Source of the DNA: Bacteroidaceae bacterium
GTDB taxonomy: Bacteria > Bacteroidota > Bacteroidia > Bacteroidales > Bacteroidaceae
NCBI GenBank assembly: GCA_017520935.1
Contig: JAFXEF010000044.1
Coordinates: 1 to 47,856, forward strand
DNA length: 47,856 nt
Reading direction: 5' to 3'
Position numbers and translations under genes: made by a program. The notes under the pieces are model-generated. The model was not told the origin of the DNA, did no database searches, and worked only from the letters and a program-made list of their open reading frames with translations. Below are positions 1 through 6,931 of this stretch, piece by piece (position 1 is the first letter of the stretch; each line of letters begins with the position of its first letter).

Positions 1-481
1 GGTGAGGCTGGTGCAACCATCGAAAGCCCAATCTCCAATGCTCGTCACGCTCTCGGGGAGGGTGATGGTGGTGAGGCTGCGGCAACCTTTGAAAGCATAG
101 CTACCAATTGAAGTCACGCCCTCGGGGATGTTGATAGCGGTGAGGCTGCTGCAACCATCGAAAGCATAGTTTCCAATGCTCGTCACGCCCTCGGGGATAT
201 TGATGGCGGTGAGGCTGGTGCAATCATAGAAAGCCCGCTCTCCAATGTTCGTCACGCCTTCGGGGATGGTGATGGAGGTGAGGCTGCTGCAGCCACCGAA
301 AGCTTCCTTTCCAATGCTCGTCAATTGCGAATTCTCGGGAATGGTGATGGTGGTGAGGCTGGTGCAACCATCGAAAGCCCAATCTCCAATGCTCGTCACG
401 CTCTCGGGGAGGGTGATGGTGGTGAGGCTGCGGCAACCTTTGAAAGCATAGCTACCAATTGAAGTCACGCCCTCGGGGATG
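1..481. repeat. Exact 130-bp direct repeat (1-130 and 352-481) in the LRR gene
   Basis: Bases 1-130 and 352-481 are identical, 351 bp apart. They lie in a field of degenerate repeats of about 69 bp that encode the 23-residue LRR units. Identity without silent differences points to recent unequal recombination or gene conversion. Confidence 0.9.
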
Positions 482-882
482 GTGATGGAGGTAAGACCGT
501 TGCAACCAGAGAAAGCATAGTCTCCAATGCTCGTCACGCCCTCGGGGATATTGATGGCGGTGAGGCTGGTGCAATTTAAGAAAGCCCTGCTCCCAATTGA
601 AGTCACGCCCTCGGGGATGGTGATGGTGGTGAGGCTGCGGCAACCATTGAAAGCACTGCTCCCAATTGAAGTCACGCTATACGCCACGCCGTCGTAGGTG
701 ACGGTGGCGGGAAGGGTGATGGAGCCGGAGTACTTGGTGCCACCAGAACTGGTCACCTCGGCCTGCTTGGCCTTAGAGATGAGGTTGTACCAGATGCCGT
801 CGATCTCGACTGTTTCGGCACTCGCCCCAACGCTGCACAGCAGCATGGCTGCCATGAGCAGAAAATGTTTCAAATGTTTCAT
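1..882 (-). CDS. BspA-like leucine-rich-repeat surface protein, C-terminus beyond window
   Basis: A secreted protein of the BspA / LRR_5 type, a class used by oral and gut Bacteroidales for adhesion. The ATG at 882-880 opens 294 codons that run off the left edge, so the C-terminus is not seen. Residues 1-22 form a signal peptide (basic MKHLKH, hydrophobic LLMAAMLL, cut near ASA-ET). A short cap (about 23-70, containing DGIWYNL) precedes nine complete 23- to 24-residue repeats and part of a tenth, with the pattern GVTSIGxxAFxGCxxLTxIxIPE. The repeats are very alike at DNA level, including an exact 130-bp duplication, which suggests recent expansion by recombination. No clear TAnnTTTG box was found upstream. 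The ligand cannot be read from the sequence. Confidence 0.9.
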   Translation of the reverse strand, partial: MKHLKHFLLMAAMLLCSVGASAETVEIDGIWYNLISKAKQAEVTSSGGTKYSGSITLPATVTYDGVAYSVTSIGSSAFNGCRSLTTITIPEGVTSIGSRAFLNCTSLTAINIPEGVTSIGDYAFSGCNGLTSITIPEGVTSIGSYAFKGCRSLTTITLPESVTSIGDWAFDGCTSLTTITIPENSQLTSIGKEAFGGCSSLTSITIPEGVTNIGERAFYDCTSLTAINIPEGVTSIGNYAFDGCSSLTAINIPEGVTSIGSYAFKGCRSLTTITLPESVTSIGDWAFDGCTSLT

Positions 883-990
883 AATTCTTGCATTTGGTCT
901 ATTTCCTAATTCTTGCTTATATTAAAAAGAAAAGAACTCCGCTCCTAAGTGGGGGCTTGGGAGGGGAGTTTGATATAATACGAGAAAGAT

Positions 991-1335
991 TCAATCCAAT
1001 TCATCTGGATCAATTCTAAATTCCATAGAATTTAAAGGGTCAATGACAAGACGAGGTTCATCATCGTATTCTCCAATTTCATACTGGGCTTCATCTTGCC
1101 AGTCAGGATATTCCTCATTGATACTATTAGTAACTTCACGACGCAGATCCTCCACCTCTTTGCAGATTTGAGGATAATCTTTATTGTTAGGACTCTTTCT
1201 ATAGGCTTTTTCCGCCTTATCAAGCGCATTTCTCAGTTCGTTAAACTTATGAGGTACGGCTATTTCATACTTATCCAAGACACCCTCAATCTTATCCAAT
1301 GCATTCTCAAGATCTGATTTACTTATTGAGCTCAT
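991..1335 (-). CDS. Small acidic coiled-coil-like hypothetical protein
   Basis: An unrecognised protein of 114 residues. The frame is open further upstream to 1413, but the preferred start is the ATG at 1335-1333 (MSSISKSDLENAL). The longer form would begin with an implausible hydrophobic stretch read from AT-rich leader. Residues about 3-75 are rich in Leu, Lys and Glu with heptad-like spacing, so helical or coiled-coil. The C-terminal third is strongly acidic and ends RIDPDELD. No signal peptide or membrane segment is seen. It lies between the BspA-like gene and a structured RNA gene on the same strand. Function unknown; it could be an immunity-type or stress protein, but nothing in the sequence shows that. 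Confidence 0.55.
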   Translation of the reverse strand: MSSISKSDLENALDKIEGVLDKYEIAVPHKFNELRNALDKAEKAYRKSPNNKDYPQICKEVEDLRREVTNSINEEYPDWQDEAQYEIGEYDDEPRLVIDPLNSMEFRIDPDELD

Positions 1336-1436
1336 AGCATTTATATTTATAGTTAAACAATTCTCAAAAAACAGAATGAGCGGGGCAGCTATAGCCATAT
1401 AAGGGAAGTGCACACAAGAGGATATCGCTTCTTTTT

Positions 1437-1685
1437 TAACGTGGTTTCAGCTCCACCTCCTCTCCGATCGGGTCACCCTACCCAGGTCGTCTCCATTACT
1501 GCCCAAGACCCATCGTTGTCCGAAGACTCCAATGGGCAGGTATAGGATCTCCCGCGAGGAGATTCCCCATTTTTCAACGGAATGCCTATTCCACGGGTAC
1601 TAGTCCCCGCCCATTCGACACCCACCTTTTAGGGAGACATACCACAAGCAAGTTTCCTTGCAAGCGTGTTCTTCACTCATTCCAA
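1437..1685 (-). ncRNA. Structured non-coding RNA, possibly 6S-like
   Basis: About 250 bases without an ORF, GC-rich against an AT-rich surround, directly downstream of a good -7 box on the minus strand. The minus-strand transcript folds well on inspection. There is an apical hairpin ATCTCC-TCGCG-GGAGAT, and an UUCG-capped hairpin within CCCAT...ATGGG. A longer pairing GTCTCC/GGAGAC brings the two halves together. A GAAA-capped hairpin CAAG-GAAA-CTTG lies near the 5' end, and a GTGG/CCAC hairpin near the 3' end. Hallmarks of tmRNA, RNase P RNA and SRP RNA are absent. The long rod-like fold suggests a 6S RNA (the Bacteroidales-1 type), but this is inference from shape only. The 3' end is uncertain because no U-tract follows the last hairpin. 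Confidence 0.6.
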
Positions 1686-1688
1686 TTG

Positions 1689-1721
1689 CAAATATACAAA
1701 TAATCAATTTTACCCCCCCCC
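1689..1721 (-). promoter_or_regulatory. Promoter of the ncRNA with adjacent nine-G tract
   Basis: On the minus strand TATATTTG (1696-1689) matches the Bacteroidetes -7 box TAnnTTTG and places the start of transcription a few bases before the ncRNA. Sixteen bases upstream is a run of nine G (1721-1713), so the tract occupies the usual -33 region. The same GTTAA...G-tract...TAAAAT arrangement occurs upstream of the fimbrial operon at 34284-34319. Confidence 0.6.
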
Positions 1722-1869
1722 GTTAACAAATTTTAACATATATTTTATGCGTTTTTCATCCAAGAGAGAAGAAACTGGGGAGTTCTGCTACTAAAAATCA
1801 TTTACGGGACCCCAATGAGAGAAAAGGAAGGCCGTAATGGCCATGAACAGGAGGCGACGGATGCAGGTT

Positions 1870-2553
1870 TTACCCCTCCTGCCGGTTGAGGGTGGTCTTG
1901 AGTTGCTCATTCTCGCTCTTGAGGGTGAGGAGCTCCTGCTTGAGGGTTTCGAGTTCGTGAGTGGCGGCGGCGAGGGCTTCGCGCTGGTTGGTGCGGTAGC
2001 CGAGGCGGGCGGCGGTCATGCGCTCGCGGATGCCTCCCTGGGTGACGAACTCCTCTTCGCGCTTCTTCTGGTAGGTCATCATCATCTTGTCCACCATGCG
2101 GCAGAGGGTGATGGCAGTGTTGGCCATCTCCTCGGCGGTCCACCGCTCGAAATAGGGTTCGTAGTGGGTGAGGTGGTTGTGGGTGCGGCAGTAGGCGAGC
2201 AGGGAGTCGAAGCGGGGATGCCCTGCCACCCACTTGGTGAGGCGGTGGCTGATGATGTAGTCCTCGTAGTCTTCGAGCAGCTCCTGTATGCTGGCGCGGG
2301 CCACGTTGAGGAGCTTGAGCTCCATCTCCGATGAGGTGACACCGTCGGCCGAGCCCTCCACGATGTTCTGCTTGCCCGAGCGTGCCGCCTGCACCATTTG
2401 GTCTACGGTGCGGTCGCCGTAGGCGGGGAGGAAGCGGCGGGTGAAGGTGTAGGTCATCTGGTAGAGCACCACGGTCTTCTGGTAGAACCAGAGCTCGCGC
2501 CAGTTGGTCTGGCGGCGCAGGACGGTGGCGATGACTTGGGCTTGGGGTTGCAT
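1870..2553 (-). CDS. Four-helix-bundle suffix domain protein
   Basis: A 227-residue protein resembling the 23S rRNA intervening-sequence / four-helix-bundle family that carries an extra 'suffix' domain. The N-terminal part (about 1-120) has the family look: a helical WRELWFYQKTVVLYQMTYTF region and QAARSGKQNIVEGSADG. The suffix region follows (HYEPYF to MMMTYQKKREEEFVTQGGIRE), and the last 40 residues (THELETLKQELLTLKSENEQ) are a coiled coil. The start at 2553 is preferred over an upstream ATG at 2646 because a consensus promoter lies between them. The role of the family is unknown; these proteins often sit alone in Bacteroidetes genomes. It is divergent from, and not obviously linked to, the DUF3987 module to its right. 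Confidence 0.85.
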   Translation of the reverse strand: MQPQAQVIATVLRRQTNWRELWFYQKTVVLYQMTYTFTRRFLPAYGDRTVDQMVQAARSGKQNIVEGSADGVTSSEMELKLLNVARASIQELLEDYEDYIISHRLTKWVAGHPRFDSLLAYCRTHNHLTHYEPYFERWTAEEMANTAITLCRMVDKMMMTYQKKREEEFVTQGGIRERMTAARLGYRTNQREALAAATHELETLKQELLTLKSENEQLKTTLNRQEG

Positions 2554-2580
2554 GGCAGTGTGTGTTTCTCTTCTTGGGAG

Positions 2581-2612
2581 CAAAGATAGTGAAAGACCCG
2601 AGAATAGCCAAA
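2581..2612 (-). promoter_or_regulatory. Consensus Bacteroidetes promoter of the four-helix gene
   Basis: On the minus strand TTTG (2612-2609), 20 bp, then TATCTTTG (2588-2581). This is a full match to the -33/-7 consensus. It gives a leader of about 20-30 bases and fixes the start codon at 2553. Confidence 0.85.
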
Positions 2613-2690
2613 TATCATGGGAGTTTTTGGCGGCAAGCGGAGGCAACAGGTGGCAACAGGGAGGGGGGGTGATTATTTTAGATAGATTTT

Positions 2691-2763
2691 CTAGATGGTC
2701 TAGATAAACTAGAAACTCTAGATGATCTAGATTAAGCTAGAGACTCTAGATAATCTAGAAGCT
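2691..2763. repeat. Eight-unit CTAGA array with 9-bp period
   Basis: Eight successive units begin CTAGA. All are 9 bp except one of 10 bp, and two degenerate units follow (2764-2781). This is the main content of the 396-bp stretch between the four-helix gene and the small genes of the DUF3987 module. The rest is AT-rich spacer, apart from a G-rich run near 2660-2670. Confidence 0.85.
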
Positions 2764-2949
2764 ACAGATAGGCTATAGTCACTAACCCCTATAAAAAAAA
2801 ACGCCCTCCCCTTTTTGCAGCATCGGCGATGCGTCCGGCTCTGGACGCACCGCCGTTTTGGGGTGTTGCCCGGTGTTGGCTGTTGCCGAGGGTGTTTTTA
2901 TAAAATTAACGATTTTGCGCCTCAGGGCACCTCAAATCCTTATAGGTGT

Positions 2950-3198
2950 ATGATACAGCTTCTTAATCGGATAAAATGTATAAAAACTCCGATGGGAAAG
3001 GCTGAATACTTTAACATTGATAGATATTATAATTCATTATTCAATATGTATAATTCATTAAAAATACAGAAAAGAATCTACATTTTCGACGAACGGCGGC
3101 CGATATACGAAGCCGAGTTCGTCAGCTGTGAAAAAAGAATGGTCATCGTGAGCGATGACGAGTGTATGAACAACTTAAAAAAAGGAGGTAAAAGATGA
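2950..3198 (+). CDS. Small hypothetical protein, translationally coupled
   Basis: An unrecognised protein of about 82 residues (MIQLLNRIKCIK...). The frame is open from 2815, but the upstream part is rich in Cys and Arg and reads like spacer, so 2950 is taken; 2992 is also possible. The body contains NIDRYYNSLFNMYNSLK and a basic C-terminus NNLKKGGKR. Its TGA (3196-3198) overlaps the ATG of the next gene (3195-3197), and the coding end also supplies an AAGGAGG Shine-Dalgarno-like sequence for that gene. The tight overlap supports a real gene in an operon with the DUF3987 gene. Confidence 0.5.
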   Translation: MIQLLNRIKCIKTPMGKAEYFNIDRYYNSLFNMYNSLKIQKRIYIFDERRPIYEAEFVSCEKRMVIVSDDECMNNLKKGGKR

Positions 3199-3449
3199 AA
3201 GTCATTTCTACTCAGGTGCACCTGTTCTACAAGTTCACGGGTGTGCGCAACGGCAACTATTGCTTTTCGTGCGTGGACGACTACGCGCTGACACTGGAGC
3301 TCCCGTGGTGCGCCTATGCACTGGAATTCATGGCCGAACCATTGCGCCCGCTCGTCGTGGGCGATATGGTGAGCGTGGTCTATGAGCGGACAAACCGCCT
3401 GTCGCCGCGCCAGCAGTGGCGGCCGGCCGAGTGGTACAAGATGCCATGA
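3195..3449 (+). CDS. Small hypothetical protein upstream of the DUF3987 gene
   Basis: An unrecognised 84-residue protein, MKVISTQVHLFYKFTG...WYKMP. It has no signal peptide. It is rich in aromatic residues and Val and looks like a small beta-rich fold. An AGGAGG lies a few bases upstream, which is unusual for Bacteroidetes and supports this start. Its TGA overlaps the ATG at 3446 of the following frame in an ATGA junction, so all three genes are probably co-translated. Its place beside a VirE-like/DUF3987 protein suggests a partner protein, but nothing direct is seen. Confidence 0.6.
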   Translation: MKVISTQVHLFYKFTGVRNGNYCFSCVDDYALTLELPWCAYALEFMAEPLRPLVVGDMVSVVYERTNRLSPRQQWRPAEWYKMP

Positions 3450-3502
3450 ACAGCACACACACGCACAAGTCATTAACCCTAAAAAAAATTACAAAAAACA
3501 GT

Positions 3503-5872
3503 ATGATTACGCACAACACACAAACGGCAGGGGCATCTGAGCCCCAGGCCGACCACACACGAGCGCTGCTCTTCACGAACGGTGCCTACGACAAGTATTG
3601 CTATCCGCTGCACTCGCTGGACGAACTGATGCAGCTCACGACGAGCGACCATTACCAACAGGCGCTGGCGGCCTACCGCAACGGCAACGAGGAGGCTAAG
3701 AAGCGTATGCTGGCCCTGCTGCCGCAGGCGCGGCTGAAGCACTCGAACATCTGGCTCCACACGATGGAGTGGCTGGTGCCTTCGGGCTGGGTCTTCCTCG
3801 ACGACGACCGGCCAGCGACGGAGATCACGGCGGAGGAGCGCCACAGACGGGTGGAGGAGCGTCTGGCACACTTAGGCTTGCAGGACATGCCCCACATCGC
3901 CCTGCGCTCGGCTTCGATGAAGTATCACCTGCTGGTGCCCATGGCCTACCCCTCCCTCAGAGAATCCTGGGAACACTGGCGCGAGGTGTTTGACGGGGTG
4001 CTCGTATTGGACCCCTCGACGGTGAACGTGAACCGGCTGATGTTCTTCACGGGCGAACTGCTGACAGCGCCCGAGACGCTGGGGTGGCTGTTAGCCTCCC
4101 CCCTGCCCCTCCCAAGGAGGGGTGACTCGGAATCCGCCGAAATAAACTACCCAAAACCCGCGATGGAAGCAGTCCCCCTCTCCTTGGGAGAGAGGTTAGG
4201 GGTGAGGCTCGAGGGCGGGGGGAGAGGCCTCCCTTCCATCGCCGCCCACATCGTAGAGCAACTATGTGGCACCACCACCCCACCCGAGGGGACGAGGAAC
4301 AACACGCTCTTCGAGGCTGCCAAGACGATGTGTTACATTGAGGGCATCACGGAGGCCGACCTCATGGGAGCTTTCGAGGCGCTGGACTGGCTGGGACTGC
4401 CCAAGCGTGAGGCACGCCAGTGCATACGCAGCGCCATGCGGCAGGAAAAGTCGTGGAAGTATACGCTGCCACCGGAGCTGGTGAGGGCGATGGAGACGGC
4501 CTCCGACCTAAACTCGGACGAAACAAGCTACCCAAAACCCGCGATGCCCGAAAGCTCCCTCTCCTTGGGAGAGGGCGGGGGGAGAGGCCTCCTCCCCTCC
4601 CTGATTTCCCTCTTCACGCGCCACGTCCCCGAGAACGCGCGGATGGCCGTGTCGTCCATGGTCTTCGCTCCGTTGGGAGCCTACCTCAACAATACGGTCA
4701 CGATACGCGATGTCTCGAACAAATCGCGAAACCTCCAGTTCACCTCCGTCGTGGTAGGAAACTCCTCAAGCGGCAAGGGGTTCGTCGACTATGTTTCGGA
4801 TTTCATCACCCAGCGCCTGCGCCAAAGAGACGAGGCATCGTGGAGCGCCCTGCGTGCCTGGCAGGAGCAGAAGAAGACCGTCGCCAAGGGTGAACCCGCC
4901 CCGTTGAAGCCCGAGGTGCCCCTGCGCATCCTGTCGTCCAACATGACCGAACCCGCTCTCCTTGAGCGACTTATGGCTCTGGAGCCTATCCGCGGAAGAG
5001 CCTACATCAAGGCGGCCGAGATTGACGAGCTGCGCAAGTTCCAGAGCAACGGAACCAAGCTGGGTGGCGGGCAGGACATCATCCTCTCGGCCTTCGACAC
5101 GGCAGCCTACGGGGCCCTTCGCGTGAGCGCTGAGGCTGTTAGTGCCCTGACGGTGATGAGCCTCAACATCTGCTGCGCAAGCACCTTCCCGGGAACCCAA
5201 GAGTTTTTCCGTCAGGGGGTAGAGCGAGGCAGCGTGGGGCGCTGCGACTTCTCCATCGTGAACGACTCGTTCGAGGTGCCCCTCTACAAGGACTTCACGC
5301 CCGAGGCCGCCGCACAGCTCGACCTCTACCTCGACCGTCTGGAGAACGCCACGGGCGAGATCGTCAACCCCGACATAGACCGCCTCATCGAGGAGATACG
5401 CCTCAGCTACCACGACCCCGCCTCGCCACTGAGCCACCAGCAGAATCCCGAATACTTCAAGCTCTGCCACAGGCAGTTGCTCCTTACCAAGCAAAAAGCC
5501 ACGATTCTCTACATCTGCAACGACTACGTGTGGGATCCCGCCTGGGAGGAGTGGCTCATCGAGGCCTTCCGCTACGGCATGCAGTGCAAGATATCGATTT
5601 TCGCGGGCGAGATAGCCTCGTGGGCCAAGCGCCAGTGCACCTGCGTGACGCACGTCAGCGTGAACCCACAAAAGAGCGACCTCACCGAACTGCCACCCAC
5701 CTTCACCACCGATGACCTGCTGGCCCTGAAGCGCCGGCAAGCACCCGATGCGGACGAGAAGGTGATAGCCAAGCGTACACGCGAGACCCTGCGCAACTGG
5801 CTGCGCCGAGGACGCATAACCCCAGCAACAGGCGACAACACCTGGCATCAGGGCGAAAGCGCTCATCCTTAA
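3503..5872 (+). CDS. BT4734-like / DUF3987 primase-helicase-like protein with REP-derived inserts
   Basis: A 789-residue protein with an N-terminal BT4734-like (VirE N-terminal / primase-like) region, about residues 10-195, and a C-terminal DUF3987 region, about 365-780. The latter carries a P-loop GNSSSGKG near residue 419, so ATP use is likely. Such proteins are widespread in Bacteroidales beside HU-like genes; a replication or primase-helicase role is presumed from the family. A start at 3446 would overlap the upstream stop in an ATGA junction, but the extra 19 residues look like leader, so 3503 is preferred. Two Gly/Pro/Leu-rich segments, about residues 197-245 and 337-367, are translated palindromic repeats. 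They lie at domain borders (after GELLTAPETLGWLLA and before LISLFTRHVPENARM). The frame is intact across both. Confidence 0.85.
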   Translation: MITHNTQTAGASEPQADHTRALLFTNGAYDKYCYPLHSLDELMQLTTSDHYQQALAAYRNGNEEAKKRMLALLPQARLKHSNIWLHTMEWLVPSGWVFLDDDRPATEITAEERHRRVEERLAHLGLQDMPHIALRSASMKYHLLVPMAYPSLRESWEHWREVFDGVLVLDPSTVNVNRLMFFTGELLTAPETLGWLLASPLPLPRRGDSESAEINYPKPAMEAVPLSLGERLGVRLEGGGRGLPSIAAHIVEQLCGTTTPPEGTRNNTLFEAAKTMCYIEGITEADLMGAFEALDWLGLPKREARQCIRSAMRQEKSWKYTLPPELVRAMETASDLNSDETSYPKPAMPESSLSLGEGGGRGLLPSLISLFTRHVPENARMAVSSMVFAPLGAYLNNTVTIRDVSNKSRNLQFTSVVVGNSSSGKGFVDYVSDFITQRLRQRDEASWSALRAWQEQKKTVAKGEPAPLKPEVPLRILSSNMTEPALLERLMALEPIRGRAYIKAAEIDELRKFQSNGTKLGGGQDIILSAFDTAAYGALRVSAEAVSALTVMSLNICCASTFPGTQEFFRQGVERGSVGRCDFSIVNDSFEVPLYKDFTPEAAAQLDLYLDRLENATGEIVNPDIDRLIEEIRLSYHDPASPLSHQQNPEYFKLCHRQLLLTKQKATILYICNDYVWDPAWEEWLIEAFRYGMQCKISIFAGEIASWAKRQCTCVTHVSVNPQKSDLTELPPTFTTDDLLALKRRQAPDADEKVIAKRTRETLRNWLRRGRITPATGDNTWHQGESAHP
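4094..4234. repeat. REP-like palindromes inside the DUF3987 gene, insertion 1
   Basis: 4094-4126 is a palindromic unit (CCCCTCCCAAGGAGGGG core) almost identical to those at 6690-6721 and 6801-6833. A second unit, about 4172-4234, carries CTCTCCTTGGGAGAG and a G-rich end. Between them is CTACCCAAAACCCGCGATG (4147-4165), repeated exactly at 4528-4546. The segment stays in frame and encodes SPLPLPRRGD...LSLGERLGVR. Confidence 0.85.
4513..4600. repeat. REP-like palindrome inside the DUF3987 gene, insertion 2
   Basis: A second copy of the composite seen at 4128-4234. It has the same CTACCCAAAACCCGCGATG block (4528-4546) followed by CTCTCCTTGGGAGAG and the same G-rich end. It is shorter than copy 1 and also in frame, encoding YPKPAMPESSLSLGEGGGRG. 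It sits between the N-terminal part and the DUF3987 P-loop domain. Confidence 0.85.
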
Positions 5873-5926
5873 CCCAAAACACTAAACCCCAAACCCTAAA
5901 CACTAAACCCTAAACACTAAACCACT
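5871..5926. repeat. Eight 7-bp units filling the DUF3987-HU spacer
   Basis: Exactly eight heptamers, mostly AACACTA, AACCCTA and close variants. They begin within the TAA of the DUF3987 gene and end at the base before the HU gene ATG. The unit resembles the plant-type telomere repeat CCCTAAA by chance of sequence. The same ACTAAAC heptamer recurs at 8927-8975. Confidence 0.9.
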
Positions 5927-6679
5927 ATGATCAACTACAAGATATCCAAAGTATCGAACCCACAGGGGGTTCCGGGAGTGAACTACTACTCTTGCAAAGC
6001 CTCGAAAACGAGTGACTACACCTTCAAGGAGCTGGCGGCAGACATATCGCTGGCTACCACCTGTACCAAGGCCGACGCGCTGGCCGTGCTCGGCAGTATC
6101 AAACCATTCATAGAGAAAGCCCTACTGGCCGGCCGCCGCGTGGTGCTCGAAGACCTCGGCTCGTTCGTCATCGGCATCCGCAGCAAGTGCTTCACCCAGG
6201 CACAGATGAACGAAGAGGGATTCTCGCCCAAAACACAGATCAAGGGCTACACCATACACTTCCGTCCCGAGCAGGAGCTGAGCGCGAATATCGCCACGGG
6301 CATCGCGTACAACCGTGTGGAGAACGTCGTGACGGCCACCGGCGAACCCGCTGGCGACGGCAATGGCAGCGGGGGTGACGACGGCTCGGGCAATGGCTCA
6401 AGCACCGATTCGGAGAACCCCGCCGGCGGCTCCGACAACGCTGGCGACGGCTCTGACGAGGCAGAGCAGATCTTCATCGGCACTTCGGTGAACGACCCGG
6501 CCATGGGTAGCGTCAGCGGCATGGGCACCTACGACAAGGGCACTGCCGTGACCCTCACCGCCACAGCCAACGCGGGCTACCGCTTCGTCCGCTGGAGCGA
6601 TGACGTGACCGACAACCCCCGCACGGTGACCGCCGACGTGAACGGCGCTGCCTACACGGCCGTGTTCGAGGCTGAGTAA
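5927..6679 (+). CDS. HU-family DNA-binding protein fused to an InlB-type repeat
   Basis: A 250-residue protein. Residues about 1-125 match the HU-like (HU-related / CCDC81-like) DNA-binding family of Bacteroidales: MINYKISKVSNPQGVPG, then FKELAADISLATTCTKADAL, LLAGRRVVLEDLGSF and TIHFRPEQEL. About 140-182 is an acidic Gly/Ser/Asp linker. About 183-250 is a single InlB-B / Flg_new_2-type repeat (GTYDKGTAVTLTATANAGYRFVRWSDD...YTAVFEAE), a fold usually found in surface proteins. No signal peptide is present, so the fusion is predicted cytoplasmic and DNA-associated. It follows the DUF3987 gene by a spacer made only of heptamer repeats and precedes a smalltalk gene, the usual neighbourhood for this family. 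Confidence 0.85.
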   Translation: MINYKISKVSNPQGVPGVNYYSCKASKTSDYTFKELAADISLATTCTKADALAVLGSIKPFIEKALLAGRRVVLEDLGSFVIGIRSKCFTQAQMNEEGFSPKTQIKGYTIHFRPEQELSANIATGIAYNRVENVVTATGEPAGDGNGSGGDDGSGNGSSTDSENPAGGSDNAGDGSDEAEQIFIGTSVNDPAMGSVSGMGTYDKGTAVTLTATANAGYRFVRWSDDVTDNPRTVTADVNGAAYTAVFEAE

Positions 6680-6689
6680 AGGGGGGATA

Positions 6690-6833
6690 GCCTCCCCCTG
6701 CCCCTCCCAAGGAGGGGTGACGGGGGGCATAGAATAAACTATAATTGCGTATAACCTTAAAAAAACATAACTGACAAATGAATGATATGAATATGATAGA
6801 GTCACCCCTCCTTGGGAGGGGCAAGGGGGAGGC
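6690..6833. repeat. Inverted pair of REP-like elements (6690-6721 and 6801-6833)
   Basis: The two arms are reverse complements over 32-33 bp except for one extra base. Each is itself a palindrome around CTCCCAAGGAG. They enclose about 79 bp that hold the start of the smalltalk gene. The right arm lies inside that coding sequence. The arrangement resembles paired REP (BIME-like) elements. Confidence 0.9.
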
Positions 6834-6921
6834 CTCATTCGACTGGAAAACAATTCTCAAGGTCATCATCGCCATACTGACAGCCATTGCCGGCACACTG
6901 GGCATCAGCGCGATGGTATGA
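6778..6921 (+). CDS. Smalltalk-family mini-protein with REP-encoded N-terminal insert
   Basis: A 47-residue protein. The C-terminal part FDWKTILKVIIAILTAIAG-TLGISAMV is the typical smalltalk protein, a tiny single-helix hydrophobic peptide encoded beside HU-like genes in Bacteroides and Prevotella and of unknown function. About residues 24-42 form a membrane helix. The family normally has only a few residues before WKT; here MNDMNMIE is followed by SPLLGRGKGEAS, which is the translation of the REP-like arm at 6801-6833. The reading frame stays intact. A strong terminator follows at once, so this ends the operon. The cell-wall amidase gene that often follows smalltalk genes is absent. Confidence 0.75.
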   Translation: MNDMNMIESPLLGRGKGEASFDWKTILKVIIAILTAIAGTLGISAMV

Positions 6922-6931
6922 CACTAACACA

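Noticed and set aside
224..643. Two minus-strand ORFs rich in His, Pro and Arg
   Set aside because: Alternate-frame reading of the LRR repeats; the LRR frame has the signal peptide and conserved repeats.
1837..2334. 165-codon plus-strand ORF rich in Gly, Val and Leu
   Set aside because: Antisense shadow of the four-helix-bundle gene.
4766..5866. 366-codon minus-strand ORF
   Set aside because: Antisense to the DUF3987 gene, whose domain content is clear.
5871..5926. True telomeric repeat or eukaryotic contamination
   Set aside because: The CCCTAAA-like units are mixed with AACACTA variants, are only eight long and sit between two bacterial genes.
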